Below, one piece after another: positions 18,465 to 27,999 of a DNA stretch of 64,000 nt; position 1 is the first letter of the stretch, and every line of letters begins with the position of its first letter. Source of the stretch: Methylobacterium durans (GTDB taxonomy: Bacteria; Pseudomonadota; Alphaproteobacteria; Rhizobiales; Beijerinckiaceae); NCBI RefSeq assembly GCF_003173715.1, contig NZ_CP029550.1, positions 4,511,501 to 4,575,500 on the forward strand. The letters run 5' to 3'. A program made the translations under genes and the position numbers. Under the pieces are notes generated by a model. It was not told the origin of the DNA and made no database searches. It worked only from the letters and a program-made list of their open reading frames with translations.

Positions 18465-18833
18465 TCAGCGCCTGCGGCGGCGCCGGTAGCTGCGTGTCTC
18501 CTCGGAGCCGCCGGCGGTGAAGACGGCGACCTGACGGCCCCGGCGCCCGTAGCGCGAGCGCCCGCGACGGCCGCGGCCGACCTCCGGCGTCGGATCCTCG
18601 GCCATCGGGATCGCGGCGGCCGTCACCGGCGGCGCCGATGACGCCGCCCCGTCACCACCCGCGATGTTCTTGGCGGCGGGCCCGAATATCGACAGGCACT
18701 GGTTGTAGGCGAGATCGTTCTTCAGCCGCTCGCAATCACCGATCGAGCGGGGCGTCTCTTGCGCCGCGAGCGGGGTGCACGCGAGGAGAAGGAAGCCGAC
18801 GAGGCCGAGGCGGCGCGGAAGAGCACGGGGCAT
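18465..18833 (-). CDS. Small exported protein with Arg-rich tail
   Basis: 122 residues; the ATG at 18833 is chosen because a signal peptide follows at once (LGLVGFLLLACTPLAAQ). The mature part has two Cys in a short helical block (IGDCERLKNDLAYNQCLSIFG), an Ala/Pro linker, and a very basic C-terminus ending in a run of arginines. No family is recognised beyond similarity in style to other small alphaproteobacterial periplasmic proteins. It converges closely with the deacetylase gene (6-base gap). Confidence 0.65.
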   Translation of the reverse strand: MPRALPRRLGLVGFLLLACTPLAAQETPRSIGDCERLKNDLAYNQCLSIFGPAAKNIAGGDGAASSAPPVTAAAIPMAEDPTPEVGRGRRGRSRYGRRGRQVAVFTAGGSEETRSYRRRRRR

Positions 18834-18936
18834 GGGGCGGGGAAGGACCAGAATCGGGGTTCGCAGACACTGATGCCCCGCTTCTGGCGCCCGAGTGCGG
18901 CGAAATCGCGGGCGCTCCGCCGTCCAACGGGATCGG

Positions 18937-19143
18937 TCAGGCATCCGGCCGCTCCATCCAGCGGATCACGGGCATCAGGGGAAAGATCCAGGCGATGCCG
19001 AGCAGGCAGTAGAGCACGGTCTGCACAGGGGCGGGGGCCTCGGCGATGCGGCTGTCGGCGAGCGCCATCGCGAGCGGCGCGTAGATGATGACGAAAGCCA
19101 GGATCACGATCGTTCCGATCAACGTGCGGGTCCGGCGGGCCAT
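18937..19143 (-). CDS. DUF2842 membrane protein
   Basis: 68 residues with two membrane segments (LIGTIVILAFVIIYAPLAM and VQTVLYCLLGIAWIFPLMPV) and a short positively charged N-terminus. Ending in IRWMERPDA, it matches DUF2842, a small alphaproteobacterial inner-membrane family that often lies beside cytochrome oxidase assembly genes. That fits the heme A synthase gene encoded divergently at 19435. The molecular role is not known. Confidence 0.82.
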   Translation of the reverse strand: MARRTRTLIGTIVILAFVIIYAPLAMALADSRIAEAPAPVQTVLYCLLGIAWIFPLMPVIRWMERPDA

Positions 19144-19434
19144 CGGGATCGTCTCCTCAATCGTCTCTCCCCAGCCGGGCGGAAGCGGACAGGGCAGTCC
19201 GGTGGGATTGCATCTGCCCCACCGGGAACGCCGCGAGGGCTACTGCGCCCCCCATCCGATGGCAACACGGCTCGGCGCCGCATCGGCGGGATCCCCGGCG
19301 AGGGCGCTCTGCGTCACCGGCAGGCGTTGCCCCGCCCGCGCAGGCTGCCGTAAGAGCCTGCCCCGACAGCGCCCGCTCCCTTCGGTTCATCCCGCGACGG
19401 GCGGCGTCCGACAAAGCCCCGAGCGAGCGACACG

Positions 19435-20547
19435 ATGATCTCCGCCGCGACCGCGACTCCCCCGGCAAACCGCGCCGTGCGCACCTGGCTCCATCTGCTC
19501 GCCGCCCTCGTGGTGGCGATGGTGGCGGTGGGCGGCGCGACCCGGCTCACCGGCTCCGGCCTCTCGATTACGGAGTGGCGTCCGGTCACCGGAGCCGTCC
19601 CGCCCCTCTCGGCCGAGGCCTGGGCGGCGGAATTCGACAAGTACAAGGACACGCCGCAATACCGGATTCTCAACCAGGGTCTGGGGCTTGCCGATTTCAA
19701 GGTTCTCTATGCCTGGGAATGGGGGCACCGGATGCTGGGGCGCCTCATCGGCCTCGCCTTCTTCCTGCCCCTCATCTGGTTCTGGCTGCGCGGGAGCCTC
19801 GGCGGCCGCCTCGGCCTCGCCCTGCTCGGGCTCGGCGTCCTCGGCGGGCTCCAGGGCGCGATAGGCTGGATCATGGTCGCCTCTGGCCTGCAGCCCGGCA
19901 TGACGGCGGTCGCCCCCCTCAAGCTCGCCCTGCACCTGACCACCGCGAGCCTCATCCTCGCGGGCCTCGTCTGGCTCGCGACCGGCCTACGGGGGGCGTC
20001 GATCCCGCCGGCCAAGGCACGGCTGCGGCGCACCGCCTACGCCCTCCCGATCCTTGTGCTGATGCAGATCTTCCTCGGTGGCCTCGTGGCGGGCTCCCAT
20101 GCCGGGCTCGTCTACAACACCTGGCCCACCATGAACGGCGAGTGGGTGCCGGCCGTATCGGGGCTGTTCGTGGTCAAGCCCTGGATCGAGAACTTCGTCG
20201 ACAACGTCACCCTGGTCCAATTCAACCACCGCCTGACCGCCTACCTCATCGTCGCGGTGGCGCTCGTCCACGCGGTCGATGCGCGCCTGTCCGGCGGCAA
20301 GGCCCTGGCCCGGCGTGCGACCGGCATCGCCGCGCTCACCCTCGCCCAGGCCACACTCGGCATCACGGCGCTGCTGCTCGCCGTGCCTCTCTGGGCCGCG
20401 CTCGCTCATCAGGTCTCGGCGATGGCGGTGCTCGTCATGGCGGTGGTCCATGCCCGCCTCAGCCGCGGCACGCTGCCTGCATCCTCACGTCTCGGCCCGG
20501 CGAGCGTCCCCTTCGGCTACGAAGCGATGGCCGCCACCCGGGCGTGA
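19435..20547 (+). CDS. ctaA: Heme A synthase (COX15/CtaA type 2)
   Basis: 370 residues with eight predicted membrane segments. It has the COX15 hallmark sequences VGGATRLTGSGLSITEWRPV, YAWEWGHRMLGRLIGLAF, LVAGSHAGLVYNTWPTMNGE and FNHRLTAYLIVAVALVHAVD, which carry the paired conserved heme-binding histidines of both halves. The enzyme oxidises the C8 methyl of heme O to a formyl group, giving heme A for aa3-type cytochrome c oxidase in the inner membrane. Full length for the alphaproteobacterial/mitochondrial type. Start ATG at 19435. No other oxidase assembly gene is adjacent. Confidence 0.94.
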   Translation: MISAATATPPANRAVRTWLHLLAALVVAMVAVGGATRLTGSGLSITEWRPVTGAVPPLSAEAWAAEFDKYKDTPQYRILNQGLGLADFKVLYAWEWGHRMLGRLIGLAFFLPLIWFWLRGSLGGRLGLALLGLGVLGGLQGAIGWIMVASGLQPGMTAVAPLKLALHLTTASLILAGLVWLATGLRGASIPPAKARLRRTAYALPILVLMQIFLGGLVAGSHAGLVYNTWPTMNGEWVPAVSGLFVVKPWIENFVDNVTLVQFNHRLTAYLIVAVALVHAVDARLSGGKALARRATGIAALTLAQATLGITALLLAVPLWAALAHQVSAMAVLVMAVVHARLSRGTLPASSRLGPASVPFGYEAMAATRA

Positions 20548-20781
20548 CGCGACGGTTGCCAATGCTCACGAGAGCAAACCGAGTCGGAGGGCGGACGGGC
20601 ACCGCATCGCCGTCGCACTCTACAGGTGCGGCACGTCTTCGCCCTGCGGCGAAACGTCTTGCATCGCACCAATCTTCACTATGTGGGTGGAAATAGCTGG
20701 GAGTAACCGCGCCTCGGTAGTTTGTCCACGGAACGACTTGCCGAGAAAAAGCTTAAGCTCGACGTGGTGCTGGAGGCAGAG

Positions 20782-21465
20782 ATGTTCCTGGCGGAAGATG
20801 GACGACCCGTTGGGCTGACTTGGAGCTATACCCGTCGCGAGATCATGGCCGATGGGGTGATCCATTGTCTCGGCGTGGCGCTCGGTCTTGCCGGTGCCGT
20901 CGCTCTCGTGGTCACGGCTACGATGGCCCATCTCGGCTGGGGCGCACGCGCCGCCATCGTCGTCTACGCCACCGTCCTCGTCTCGATGCTGGCCGTCTCG
21001 GCGATCTACAACCTGCACCCGGTTCATCCGCGCAAGTGGCTATTGCGACGCGCCGATCACGCCCTGATCTACCTGATGATCGCCGGAACCTACACGCCGC
21101 TTGTCACTCTCGTCGGCACGGGCCCGACGGCCTACGGGCTCCTCGCCTTCATCTGGGTCGTGGCCGGCATCGGCATCGCGGTGAAGCTGTTCCTGCCCGG
21201 CCGTTTCGACCGTCTCTCGATCGCCCTCTACCTGATGCTCGGCTGGAGCGGCCTTCTCGCCTACGAATCCGTCATCGCGGCCCTGCAGCCCACCGCGCTC
21301 TGGCTCCTGGCGGTAGGCGGCCTGCTCTACTCCTTCGGCGTCGTCTTCCACGTCTGGCGGAGCCTGCCCTTCCAGAACGCGATCTGGCACGGCTTCGTGC
21401 TCGTCGCCACGGCCTGCCATTATGGGACGGTGTGGGCGAGCCTGTCCGGCGCGACGGCAGCCTGA
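20782..21465 (+). CDS. Hemolysin III / PAQR family membrane protein
   Basis: 227 residues from the ATG at 20782, chosen because GGAGG lies 5 bases upstream; a TTG at 20722 would add 20 residues. Seven membrane segments with HlyIII family signatures: IMADGVIHCLGVALGLAGAV, RADHALIYLMIAGTYTPLVT and NAIWHGFVLVATACHYGTVW, which hold the three conserved zinc-binding histidines of the family. The bacterial role is not settled; family members are inner-membrane proteins of the PAQR superfamily, possibly lipid hydrolases. No operon partner; the next gene is convergent. Confidence 0.88.
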   Translation: MFLAEDGRPVGLTWSYTRREIMADGVIHCLGVALGLAGAVALVVTATMAHLGWGARAAIVVYATVLVSMLAVSAIYNLHPVHPRKWLLRRADHALIYLMIAGTYTPLVTLVGTGPTAYGLLAFIWVVAGIGIAVKLFLPGRFDRLSIALYLMLGWSGLLAYESVIAALQPTALWLLAVGGLLYSFGVVFHVWRSLPFQNAIWHGFVLVATACHYGTVWASLSGATAA

Positions 21466-21478
21466 CAGGCTGTCCGAG

Positions 21479-22138
21479 CTACGGCTGCGTCACCCAAGGG
21501 TTGATCACGCGGATTGCGGCGGCTTCAGTCTGCACCGGCGCGGAATCCCGCGGTGCGGCGTCCCGCTTCAGCCGGGGGATCTGACGACGGGCCTCGTCGG
21601 CGGGGAGCGCGCCAACCGGGGCGATCATGGCGGCGAGGAGCCGGCGGGTCTTCTTGTCGACCTGTCGCGAGCGATCGACGGGCTCGAACTCGTGCAGTGC
21701 GTGCTTCTTGTCCGGATTGCCGGTGAAGACGCGGGCACCATCCTTCAGGATCACGATGTCGCCGGGACGCAGGGTCTCGTCCTTGAGGAGCGCCGCAGCC
21801 GGGCCGGCCTTCATGTCGAGAGGCTGCTGACGGTCGGTGACGCGGACCTTGAGCGGCTCGGGCTTCGGCAGCGCCGCGTAGCGGACCTTCGGGCGAAGCC
21901 GGGCGGTGCGGGCATGACGTCGCCCGTAATAGCGCTCGGGCGAGGGCATCTGCACGTCGGCCGGCTCCGGCTGGGCCGCGGGCTGCGCCGGGGAGAAGAG
22001 CTGGCGGAAGAGGCCGCCGAGCCCCTCCTCCTGCGCCTGAACGGCTGCGGTGCCCAGCACCATCCCGGCCGCGGCGAGGGCTATCACGATACCGTGATTC
22101 CGTGAATGACGGGCGAGTCGGGCTTGGGTCGTCGGCAT
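21479..22138 (-). CDS. Exported protein of unknown function
   Basis: 219 residues with a signal peptide (IVIALAAAGMVLGTAAVQAQ) after a ~15-residue basic N-terminus. The mature part is Pro/Ala/Arg-rich at first, then has a more ordered stretch with TLRPGDIVILKDGARVFTG and PDKKHALHEFEPVDRSRQVD that looks like a small SH3/SLBB-like beta unit. I do not recognise the family. It converges on the HlyIII gene with a 13-base gap. Confidence 0.72.
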   Translation of the reverse strand: MPTTQARLARHSRNHGIVIALAAAGMVLGTAAVQAQEEGLGGLFRQLFSPAQPAAQPEPADVQMPSPERYYGRRHARTARLRPKVRYAALPKPEPLKVRVTDRQQPLDMKAGPAAALLKDETLRPGDIVILKDGARVFTGNPDKKHALHEFEPVDRSRQVDKKTRRLLAAMIAPVGALPADEARRQIPRLKRDAAPRDSAPVQTEAAAIRVINPWVTQP

Positions 22139-22246
22139 CGGTCCCCTCCGGCAGGCTCTCCCGCGCCTGCGGCGGGACGTCCCACCTTCAACGGAGGGTT
22201 AACGTGACAGTTCCGATGCAATTCCTGGTTTGAGAAATCCGCACGA

Positions 22247-22495
22247 TCAGCCGGGGGCGGCCTCGTCGCCCTCGCCGATGCAATCGAGGGCTCGCTCGAC
22301 GGCGCTGACCGCGTCGAGGAGATTCTGCACCGTGCGCTCCACCTCGAGAGGCGGACGGCCCATCGCGGCGGCGCGCGCGCTGAGCGCCTCCAACTGCTCC
22401 AGGACGTCCAAGAGGTCGCCGGCGACGGCCACGACCTCGCACCGCGCGAGTTGTACGGCGGGCTGACGCTGGCGGAAGGGCAGAACGTTGCTCAT
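22247..22495 (-). CDS. Small cytoplasmic protein of unknown function
   Basis: 82 residues, no signal peptide. After MSNVLPFRQRQPAV the rest is predicted as two or three amphipathic helices (VAGDLLDVLEQLEALSARAA and VERTVQNLLDAVSAVERALD), which suggests a small helical bundle or dimer. The start is an ATG at 22495. The codon use is like the surrounding core genes. No known family is recognised. Confidence 0.6.
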   Translation of the reverse strand: MSNVLPFRQRQPAVQLARCEVVAVAGDLLDVLEQLEALSARAAAMGRPPLEVERTVQNLLDAVSAVERALDCIGEGDEAAPG

Positions 22496-22737
22496 CGACG
22501 CCAGTCTTCTTCAAAAGCGGGAGGATTCGCCAGAGTCCGCACCCGATCCTCCACACGATTGCCGCGGTTGCGTGGCCGATTCGACGCGGATTGGTGTGTT
22601 TTCCGTGGCCGCCCGGCATCACCCTGTCGGCAATGCTGCACCGCCCATGAACCATGCGCTTGACGGGGCTGCCCAGGCGGCACCACCACGGCGCGACCCC
22701 GAGCGAGACCGCTCAGCGACGAGATCTGGAAGACGAT

Positions 22738-22956
22738 ATGCGCCTCAAGCCCCTCGCCCTCATCGCGGTCCTCGCGGCCGGCCTCGGCGCCTGCAACAGC
22801 GTCGAGGGCACCGACAGCCGCAGCGGCTTCGCCGAAACCTTCAGCTCGGACAATTTCCGCCGCTCGAACGACACCAACGGCACCCAGACCCGCCGCGACG
22901 TGAACCGCCTCTACACTCAGCCGTCGATGCCCTCGATCGCGAACCGGGGCAACTGA
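22738..22956 (+). CDS. Small lipoprotein
   Basis: 72 residues with a lipoprotein signal (MRLKPLALIAVLAAGLGAC, lipobox LGAC, Cys19). The mature tail is short, polar and rich in Ser/Asn/Thr/Arg, ending SMPSIANRGN, and probably unstructured. The ATG at 22738 is the start that exposes the signal sequence. The family is unknown. Confidence 0.68.
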   Translation: MRLKPLALIAVLAAGLGACNSVEGTDSRSGFAETFSSDNFRRSNDTNGTQTRRDVNRLYTQPSMPSIANRGN

Positions 22957-23117
22957 GGTCGGCCGCAGCGCGGGCCGACCACCGCACCCGTTCGAGAGGC
23001 GTTGGTCCGCGCCAGCGGATCCGACCCGCTTGACGGATCAGATGGTCGTTCATCCCGACCCTTTCCCGATACGGGAGAGGAGCCTGTGCCGGGCTTCACC
23101 GGACGATGTTGCGGCCC

Positions 23118-24200
23118 CTACCGCTTCGCCAGCGCGTCGGCGAAGGCCGCGATGCGGTTGCGGGCGTAGGTCGGCAGGCCTGCGCTGATCGAGTTGCCGG
23201 TGTTGAAGCTCGAATTGCCCATCAGCACCTGCGCCGGCAGCAGGTTCTTCAGCACCGGCACGCGGGCGTATTCCGCCTTGCGGTCGAGGACGTCAGCTTT
23301 GATGGCGAGCGCCATGTAGGTCGTCACCACCGTCTTCGCCGGGTCGCCCGGCATCGGCTGGAACACGGCTAGGAACTTGCCGAAACGCAGGATCTGGTTG
23401 ACCCAGAAAATCGTCTGCTCGAGACCGCCCGTCACCGCCGTGTCGAGCTTCGTGAGCTTGGCGAGCGAGGCGGCCTCCGTCGGGGGAAGGGTGCGCAACT
23501 CGCTCTGGAAGGAGACGAACTCGGCGATCTTCTTCGACGAGCCCTCCTCCAGCTTGTTCGCGAGTTTCACGCCGAGCGGCAGCTTGCCCTCGAGATCGTA
23601 GCGCGACTCGATGCAGGCGGCGCCGTCCGCGCACCAGGGCCGATCGGGCCGCTTGGCGAAAGCGGCCGCAGGGTCCTTCGTCGGGGTCACGTCGGCGGGA
23701 CTGAGCGCCCTGTGCTTGATGGCTGGATCCATCGTCTGGACGAACCCGAGAGTCGCGAAGGCCGCGAGGTCGACCGCCTCGGGCGGGCGGGCCACCACGA
23801 AGCGCCCCTCCGCCACGTAGACCTTGAGGGTCTCGTGCCGGGGCTTCGTCACGCCGTTCACGGTGACCGTGTAATCAGGCTCCTTGTAGCCGGGAAAGGG
23901 GGCGAGAGCGGCCGCCTCGGCCGGGCGGTTGCGGACCCAGTCGAGATAGGGCGTCAGGCCGTTCTCGGGCGCCGACGGGTTGTCCCTGTGGTCGGTGAAC
24001 AGGATCGTGCCGGGCCTGATCTGCGCAGGGTCGAGAGCCGTGACCGAGGGCACCTCGCGGATGCGCTCGGGCGCGGCCGGGGCCTGCGCCGCCATGCCGG
24101 GCGTCGATTCCTTCGCCTGGGCCAGCGCCGGGGCGGAATACCCGCCGAGGAGGGGCAGGGCCAGCGCGTAGGCAAGGGATGCCGTCAGATGCGTCCGCAC
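23118..24200 (-). CDS. Exported protein of unknown function
   Basis: 360 residues from a GTG at 24200, which places a signal peptide (LTASLAYALALPLLGGYSAP, cleavage near ALAQA) at the N-terminus; longer upstream readings are Arg/Ala-rich and overlap the next gene. The mature protein has ordered-looking blocks (RPGTILFTDHRDNPSAPENG, YTVTVNGVTKPRHETLKVYV), one probable disulfide (WCADGAACIESRYDLEGKLP) and a C-terminal region around LPAQVLMGNSSFNTGNSISA. No enzyme motif is recognised. It lies 46 bases downstream of the penicillin-binding protein gene on the same strand, so a cell-envelope role and a shared transcript are plausible. Confidence 0.7.
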   Translation of the reverse strand: MRTHLTASLAYALALPLLGGYSAPALAQAKESTPGMAAQAPAAPERIREVPSVTALDPAQIRPGTILFTDHRDNPSAPENGLTPYLDWVRNRPAEAAALAPFPGYKEPDYTVTVNGVTKPRHETLKVYVAEGRFVVARPPEAVDLAAFATLGFVQTMDPAIKHRALSPADVTPTKDPAAAFAKRPDRPWCADGAACIESRYDLEGKLPLGVKLANKLEEGSSKKIAEFVSFQSELRTLPPTEAASLAKLTKLDTAVTGGLEQTIFWVNQILRFGKFLAVFQPMPGDPAKTVVTTYMALAIKADVLDRKAEYARVPVLKNLLPAQVLMGNSSFNTGNSISAGLPTYARNRIAAFADALAKR

Positions 24201-24246
24201 GTCTCGGGCCTCTGGTTCGGGGATGTGGGGCTGTGGGGATGGGCGC

Positions 24247-27200
24247 TCAGTAGCGCGGATCGTCGCCGAAGAGCCAGTCCGGGTCGCGGCGGCGGGGCCG
24301 CGGCCATTCCTCGTCTCCGAAGGGCGAGCGGCTCGTCTGGCCGGGCCAGGCCCGCGCGCCGTCCTGGTAGCCGTCGATGTCGTCTTGCGCACGGCGGGTG
24401 CGGCCCGGTTGCTGGCTGCGTCCGCCATAAGGATCGAGGAAGTCTCCATCGGGCGCGCGGTTGCCGAAGAAGTCGCCGCGCGTGTCGGCGCCGTCCTCCG
24501 CGCCGCCGAGGCCGGCATCGCCGTCCTCCGCGTCCGGCCGCATCGCGTAGAGGGTCTCGCGCGGCACGAGACGGTACTGGGTGTCGGCCATGCGGCCGTC
24601 CGCTTGTGTGCGGAAATGCTCCAGGAAGCCGCCGCCGGCGATGCGCTCGCCGCTGCGGGGGTCGACGGGCAGGTCGATCAGGTTGCGACGCGCCTCCTGC
24701 GAGGGCGGTGCGAGTGGCGTGCGCGCCACCCCGTTCGCCCAGGCGGCCTGCAGGATCGAGCCCGCGATCGGCACCGCCACGTGCCCGCCCGTCTGGCCAC
24801 GCCCCAGCGTGCGGCGGGTGCCGTCGGCGTTGTCATAGCCCACCCAGACCACGATTGTGACCTCGTTGGTGAAGCCCGCGAACCACGCGTCATTCTCGTT
24901 CTCCGAGGTGCCGGTCTTGCCCGCGACGTAGGCGGAGTTGCGGGCGAGCGCCGCGGCGGTGCCGTGGTTGGTCACGCCCTGCAGCATGGTCTTGAGCTGA
25001 TAGAAGGCGACCCGGTCGGCTGAGCCGATCCGCACGGGCTCGCGCGCGGCGTGTGCGTAGATCGCCTTGCCGTCCCTCTCGATGCTCTCCAGGGCGTAGG
25101 GCGTCGGGCGCGCGCCCTCGTTCGCCACCGTGGCGTAGAAGGCGGCGAGGTCGAGCATCCGCACCGGCTGGGCGCCCAGGACGAAGGGATAGTAGCGCTC
25201 GCACTCGGCATAGATCTGGGCCTCGAGCGCGATGTCGCAGACGCGCTGCAGGCTCGCAGGCGCCTTCTCGGCGATGCCGCCCTGTAGGAGGCGGGCGGTG
25301 ACAAGGTTTTTCGAGAATTCGAGGCCCCGCCGCAGCGTGGTCGCGCCCGAACCGCCGCCGTCGTAGTTCTTGGGCGACCAGGCATCGCCGACGCCGCCGA
25401 TGGGGGGCAGCGTCACGGCGGAATCCATCACCAGCGTATTCGGCTGCAGCCCAGCGTTGAGGGCGGCGAGATAGGTGAGGGGCTTCAGGGTCGAGCCCGG
25501 TTGGCGCACGGCCTGGGTCACGCGGTTGAGCTGGCTGACCGGGTACGAGAAGCCGCCGGACATGGCGAGGATGCGGCCGGTGCGGTTCTCCAGGACGAGG
25601 GCGGCCCCCTGGACCGTCGGCCGCACCCGTATCTCGGCGCGCAGCGCGCCCTTGGCGTCACGCAGCTTGACCCGCACCACGTCGTAGGGCTGCAGCCTGC
25701 CGCGCGCGATGCCGGGATCGAGGCTCGCGACCCGCCCGTCGGCGAGCCCGACCTTCACGGCCCCGCGCCCCGTCTCCAGGACCACGGCGAGCGGCCAGTG
25801 CACATCGTAGAGAGGCGCCCGCGCGCTCTCGAGCGCCCGGAGCCAGGCCGGCTTCGGGCCCGCGACCTTGGTGGCAGGCGGCCGCGCGCTCGCGGCCTTG
25901 ACCGCCTTGCGGGCTTCCGGCAACGCCTTCGCCTCGACCGGGACGGGGGGTGCCGGTTGCGCGGCGGCAGGGGCCGCGGAAGGCGCCGGGGCAGCGGCCT
26001 CGATCTTCCGCACGGCGTCGGCGAGGTTGAATTCCGGCCCCGTGAAGCTCTGGCGGCCCGTGGCGCGCTCGTAATTCGCGAGGCCGTCCTGAAGCACGCT
26101 CTCGATCGCCCGCTGCAGCCCGGCATTGACAGTCGAGCGAACGGTGAAGGAGGCGGCGGTGAGCGAGTCGAGGCCGCCGAAGGTGCGCGCCTCGCGGGCG
26201 AGGTGGTCGACCACGTAGAAACCGGAATCGCGCCGGGCCGTCTCGACGGGCTTCAGGCCGAGATCGGACTTCACGGCCTCCGCCATCTGCTCCTCGGTGA
26301 TCGCACCCTCCTCCTTGAGGCGGGAGAGCACGTAGGCGCGCCGCTCGCGGGCGCGGTCCGGGTACCTGTCGGGGCTGTAATAGTTCGGCCCCTTCGGCAT
26401 GCCGGCGAGGAGGGCCGCCTCGGGCAGGGTGAGGTCGCCGACCGATTTTCCGAAATAGCTGCGCGCGGCCATCTCGATGCCGTAGGCGCCGCGGCCGAGA
26501 TAGATGCCGTTCAGGTAGAGACCGAGGATCTCGGGCTTCGAGAGAATCCGTTCGAGCCGCGCCGCCACGATCATCTCGCGGATCTTGCGCTCGTAGGTGA
26601 CGTCGTCGCCGACCGAGAGATTCTTGACCACCTGCTGCGTGATGGTCGAGCCGCCCTGCGGGCGCCCCGGCGAGGCGAGGTTGCCGATGAAGGCGCGGAT
26701 GACGCCGCGCTCGTCGATGCCGTGGTGGCTCTCGAAGCGCTTGTCCTCCGCCGCGACGAAAGCCTTGCGCACGAGGGGCGGCACCGAGGCGATCGGCACG
26801 GTGAGACGGCGCCCATTCGGCTCGAAGGTCTCGGCGTAGGGCTTGCCCGACCCGTCGAGGATGACGCTGGCGCCGGGAAGCTTCGCGTCCCGCAACGCCT
26901 CGGCCGAGGGCAGGTCGGTGACGGCCTTGTTATAGAAGGCGATCACCTCGGAGGCGTCGAAGGGTGAATCCTTCGGGTTCTCGCCCTTGCAGAACTGGCG
27001 GTAGCTCGTGCTGAGTTCCCCAATGTCGAGCCCGTGCAGGAGCTTCGGCGCGCCCGCGCCCGCGCCCGCCACCGCACTCGGATCCTCCATCGCTGTCGAG
27101 ATCAACTCGTCGAGGTTGATGTCCTCGATGTCGAAGGCCTTGCGCATGTGCGCGCAGCCGTCGCGCAGGATCTGCACGACCTCCGCCCCGTCCTTCGCCG

Positions 27201-27291
27201 GATCGAACTGGGTCCTGACCGCGTCGGGCCGGGTCGTGACCTGACTCAACGTGAGGGCCGTCGCGAACAGCTTGATCAGGATGATGTTCAT
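24247..27291 (-). CDS. Bifunctional class A penicillin-binding protein (PBP1A type)
   Basis: 1014 residues from the ATG at 27291 (a GTG at 27318 is possible). A short N-terminal hydrophobic anchor is followed by about 130 residues unlike standard PBPs. Next is the GT51 glycosyltransferase domain with catalytic Glu182 (VAAEDKRFESHHG), GGSTITQQVVKNL and the lipid II-binding helices. A Pro/Ala-rich insert (about 420-500) separates it from the transpeptidase domain, with active-site S600-T-L-K603, SKN at EFSKNLVT, and KTGT from Lys792. An acidic/Arg-rich tail of about 100 residues follows. It polymerises and cross-links peptidoglycan at the inner membrane. The unusual N-terminal region and long tail make it larger than typical PBP1A (about 850). 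Confidence 0.9.
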   Translation of the reverse strand: MNIILIKLFATALTLSQVTTRPDAVRTQFDPAKDGAEVVQILRDGCAHMRKAFDIEDINLDELISTAMEDPSAVAGAGAGAPKLLHGLDIGELSTSYRQFCKGENPKDSPFDASEVIAFYNKAVTDLPSAEALRDAKLPGASVILDGSGKPYAETFEPNGRRLTVPIASVPPLVRKAFVAAEDKRFESHHGIDERGVIRAFIGNLASPGRPQGGSTITQQVVKNLSVGDDVTYERKIREMIVAARLERILSKPEILGLYLNGIYLGRGAYGIEMAARSYFGKSVGDLTLPEAALLAGMPKGPNYYSPDRYPDRARERRAYVLSRLKEEGAITEEQMAEAVKSDLGLKPVETARRDSGFYVVDHLAREARTFGGLDSLTAASFTVRSTVNAGLQRAIESVLQDGLANYERATGRQSFTGPEFNLADAVRKIEAAAPAPSAAPAAAQPAPPVPVEAKALPEARKAVKAASARPPATKVAGPKPAWLRALESARAPLYDVHWPLAVVLETGRGAVKVGLADGRVASLDPGIARGRLQPYDVVRVKLRDAKGALRAEIRVRPTVQGAALVLENRTGRILAMSGGFSYPVSQLNRVTQAVRQPGSTLKPLTYLAALNAGLQPNTLVMDSAVTLPPIGGVGDAWSPKNYDGGGSGATTLRRGLEFSKNLVTARLLQGGIAEKAPASLQRVCDIALEAQIYAECERYYPFVLGAQPVRMLDLAAFYATVANEGARPTPYALESIERDGKAIYAHAAREPVRIGSADRVAFYQLKTMLQGVTNHGTAAALARNSAYVAGKTGTSENENDAWFAGFTNEVTIVVWVGYDNADGTRRTLGRGQTGGHVAVPIAGSILQAAWANGVARTPLAPPSQEARRNLIDLPVDPRSGERIAGGGFLEHFRTQADGRMADTQYRLVPRETLYAMRPDAEDGDAGLGGAEDGADTRGDFFGNRAPDGDFLDPYGGRSQQPGRTRRAQDDIDGYQDGARAWPGQTSRSPFGDEEWPRPRRRDPDWLFGDDPRY

Positions 27292-27391
27292 CAGGGGGCG
27301 GGCACCGGCCGGCTTCACACAACGCGCGGGGAGGCCGCGCGGATCAAGCGCGGCCGTCCCGACCCCAGATGGGGATCACAACGCGGCTGAT

Positions 27392-27985
27392 TTAAGGTGC
27401 CCGGCCATCCGCCGCCCGGATCGTGAAGGGCTGCTCGATCTCGGTGCTCATCTTTCGAACGGTGTCGTTGAGGGTGACGGCGAGGACGTAGTCGCCCGCC
27501 GGGGCCCCGTCGAGCGTGATTGTCAGATTGAGGAAGAACTCCCGCGCCCGCGCGTGGCTCGTCAGGCTGTAGCTCTGGAAGGCCTTCTGGCTGCCGAGTT
27601 CCTCGCCGGACTTCGTCCGGATCGCGAAGTCGATCGTGCCCTCGAAGGTGTAGAGGTCGCCGGATTTGCGGTAGGCGAAGCCGAGGGGCTCGACCTAGCT
27701 GACGAGCGGCTCGCCTGGTGCGAAGACGTTCGAGCCGCGCGCGTCGTAGTCGCCGTAGAGCGCCGCCTTGCGGGTGACGAACATCGCCCGGCGTGTCGAG
27801 AAGGGCAGCCGCTCCCAGGCCTCCGAGGCGGCGCGCTCGGCCGCCTCGTACGCATCGCGGTTCGAGCCGGTGGGGGCACTCTGTCCGCCGCCGATCTTCG
27901 CCTTCGCGCCGGACCAGAAATCGTCCGCGGCCGCTGGCCCGGCGGCGACGCCTGCCGCCAGGGCGGCTGCAAGAATTTTGCGCAT
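27392..27985 (-). pseudogene. Small exported protein interrupted by an in-frame TAG
   Basis: The reading frame from ATG 27985 (GGAGAG upstream) gives a signal peptide (ILAAALAAGVAAGPAAADD) and about 96 residues, ending FAPGEPLVS. It then meets TAG at 27695-27697 and continues in the same frame for 101 more codons (VEPLGFAYRKSGDLYTFEGT onward) to a TAA at 27392. The sequence after the stop has the look of a genuine beta-rich domain (FFLNLTITLDGAPAGDYVLA) and no start codon of its own nearby. The stop may be a TAC/TAT-to-TAG change (a real point nonsense mutation) or a sequencing error. The family is unknown. It lies 14 bases after 28000-28488 on the same strand. Confidence 0.65.
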
Positions 27986-27999
27986 CACGGCTCTCTCCC

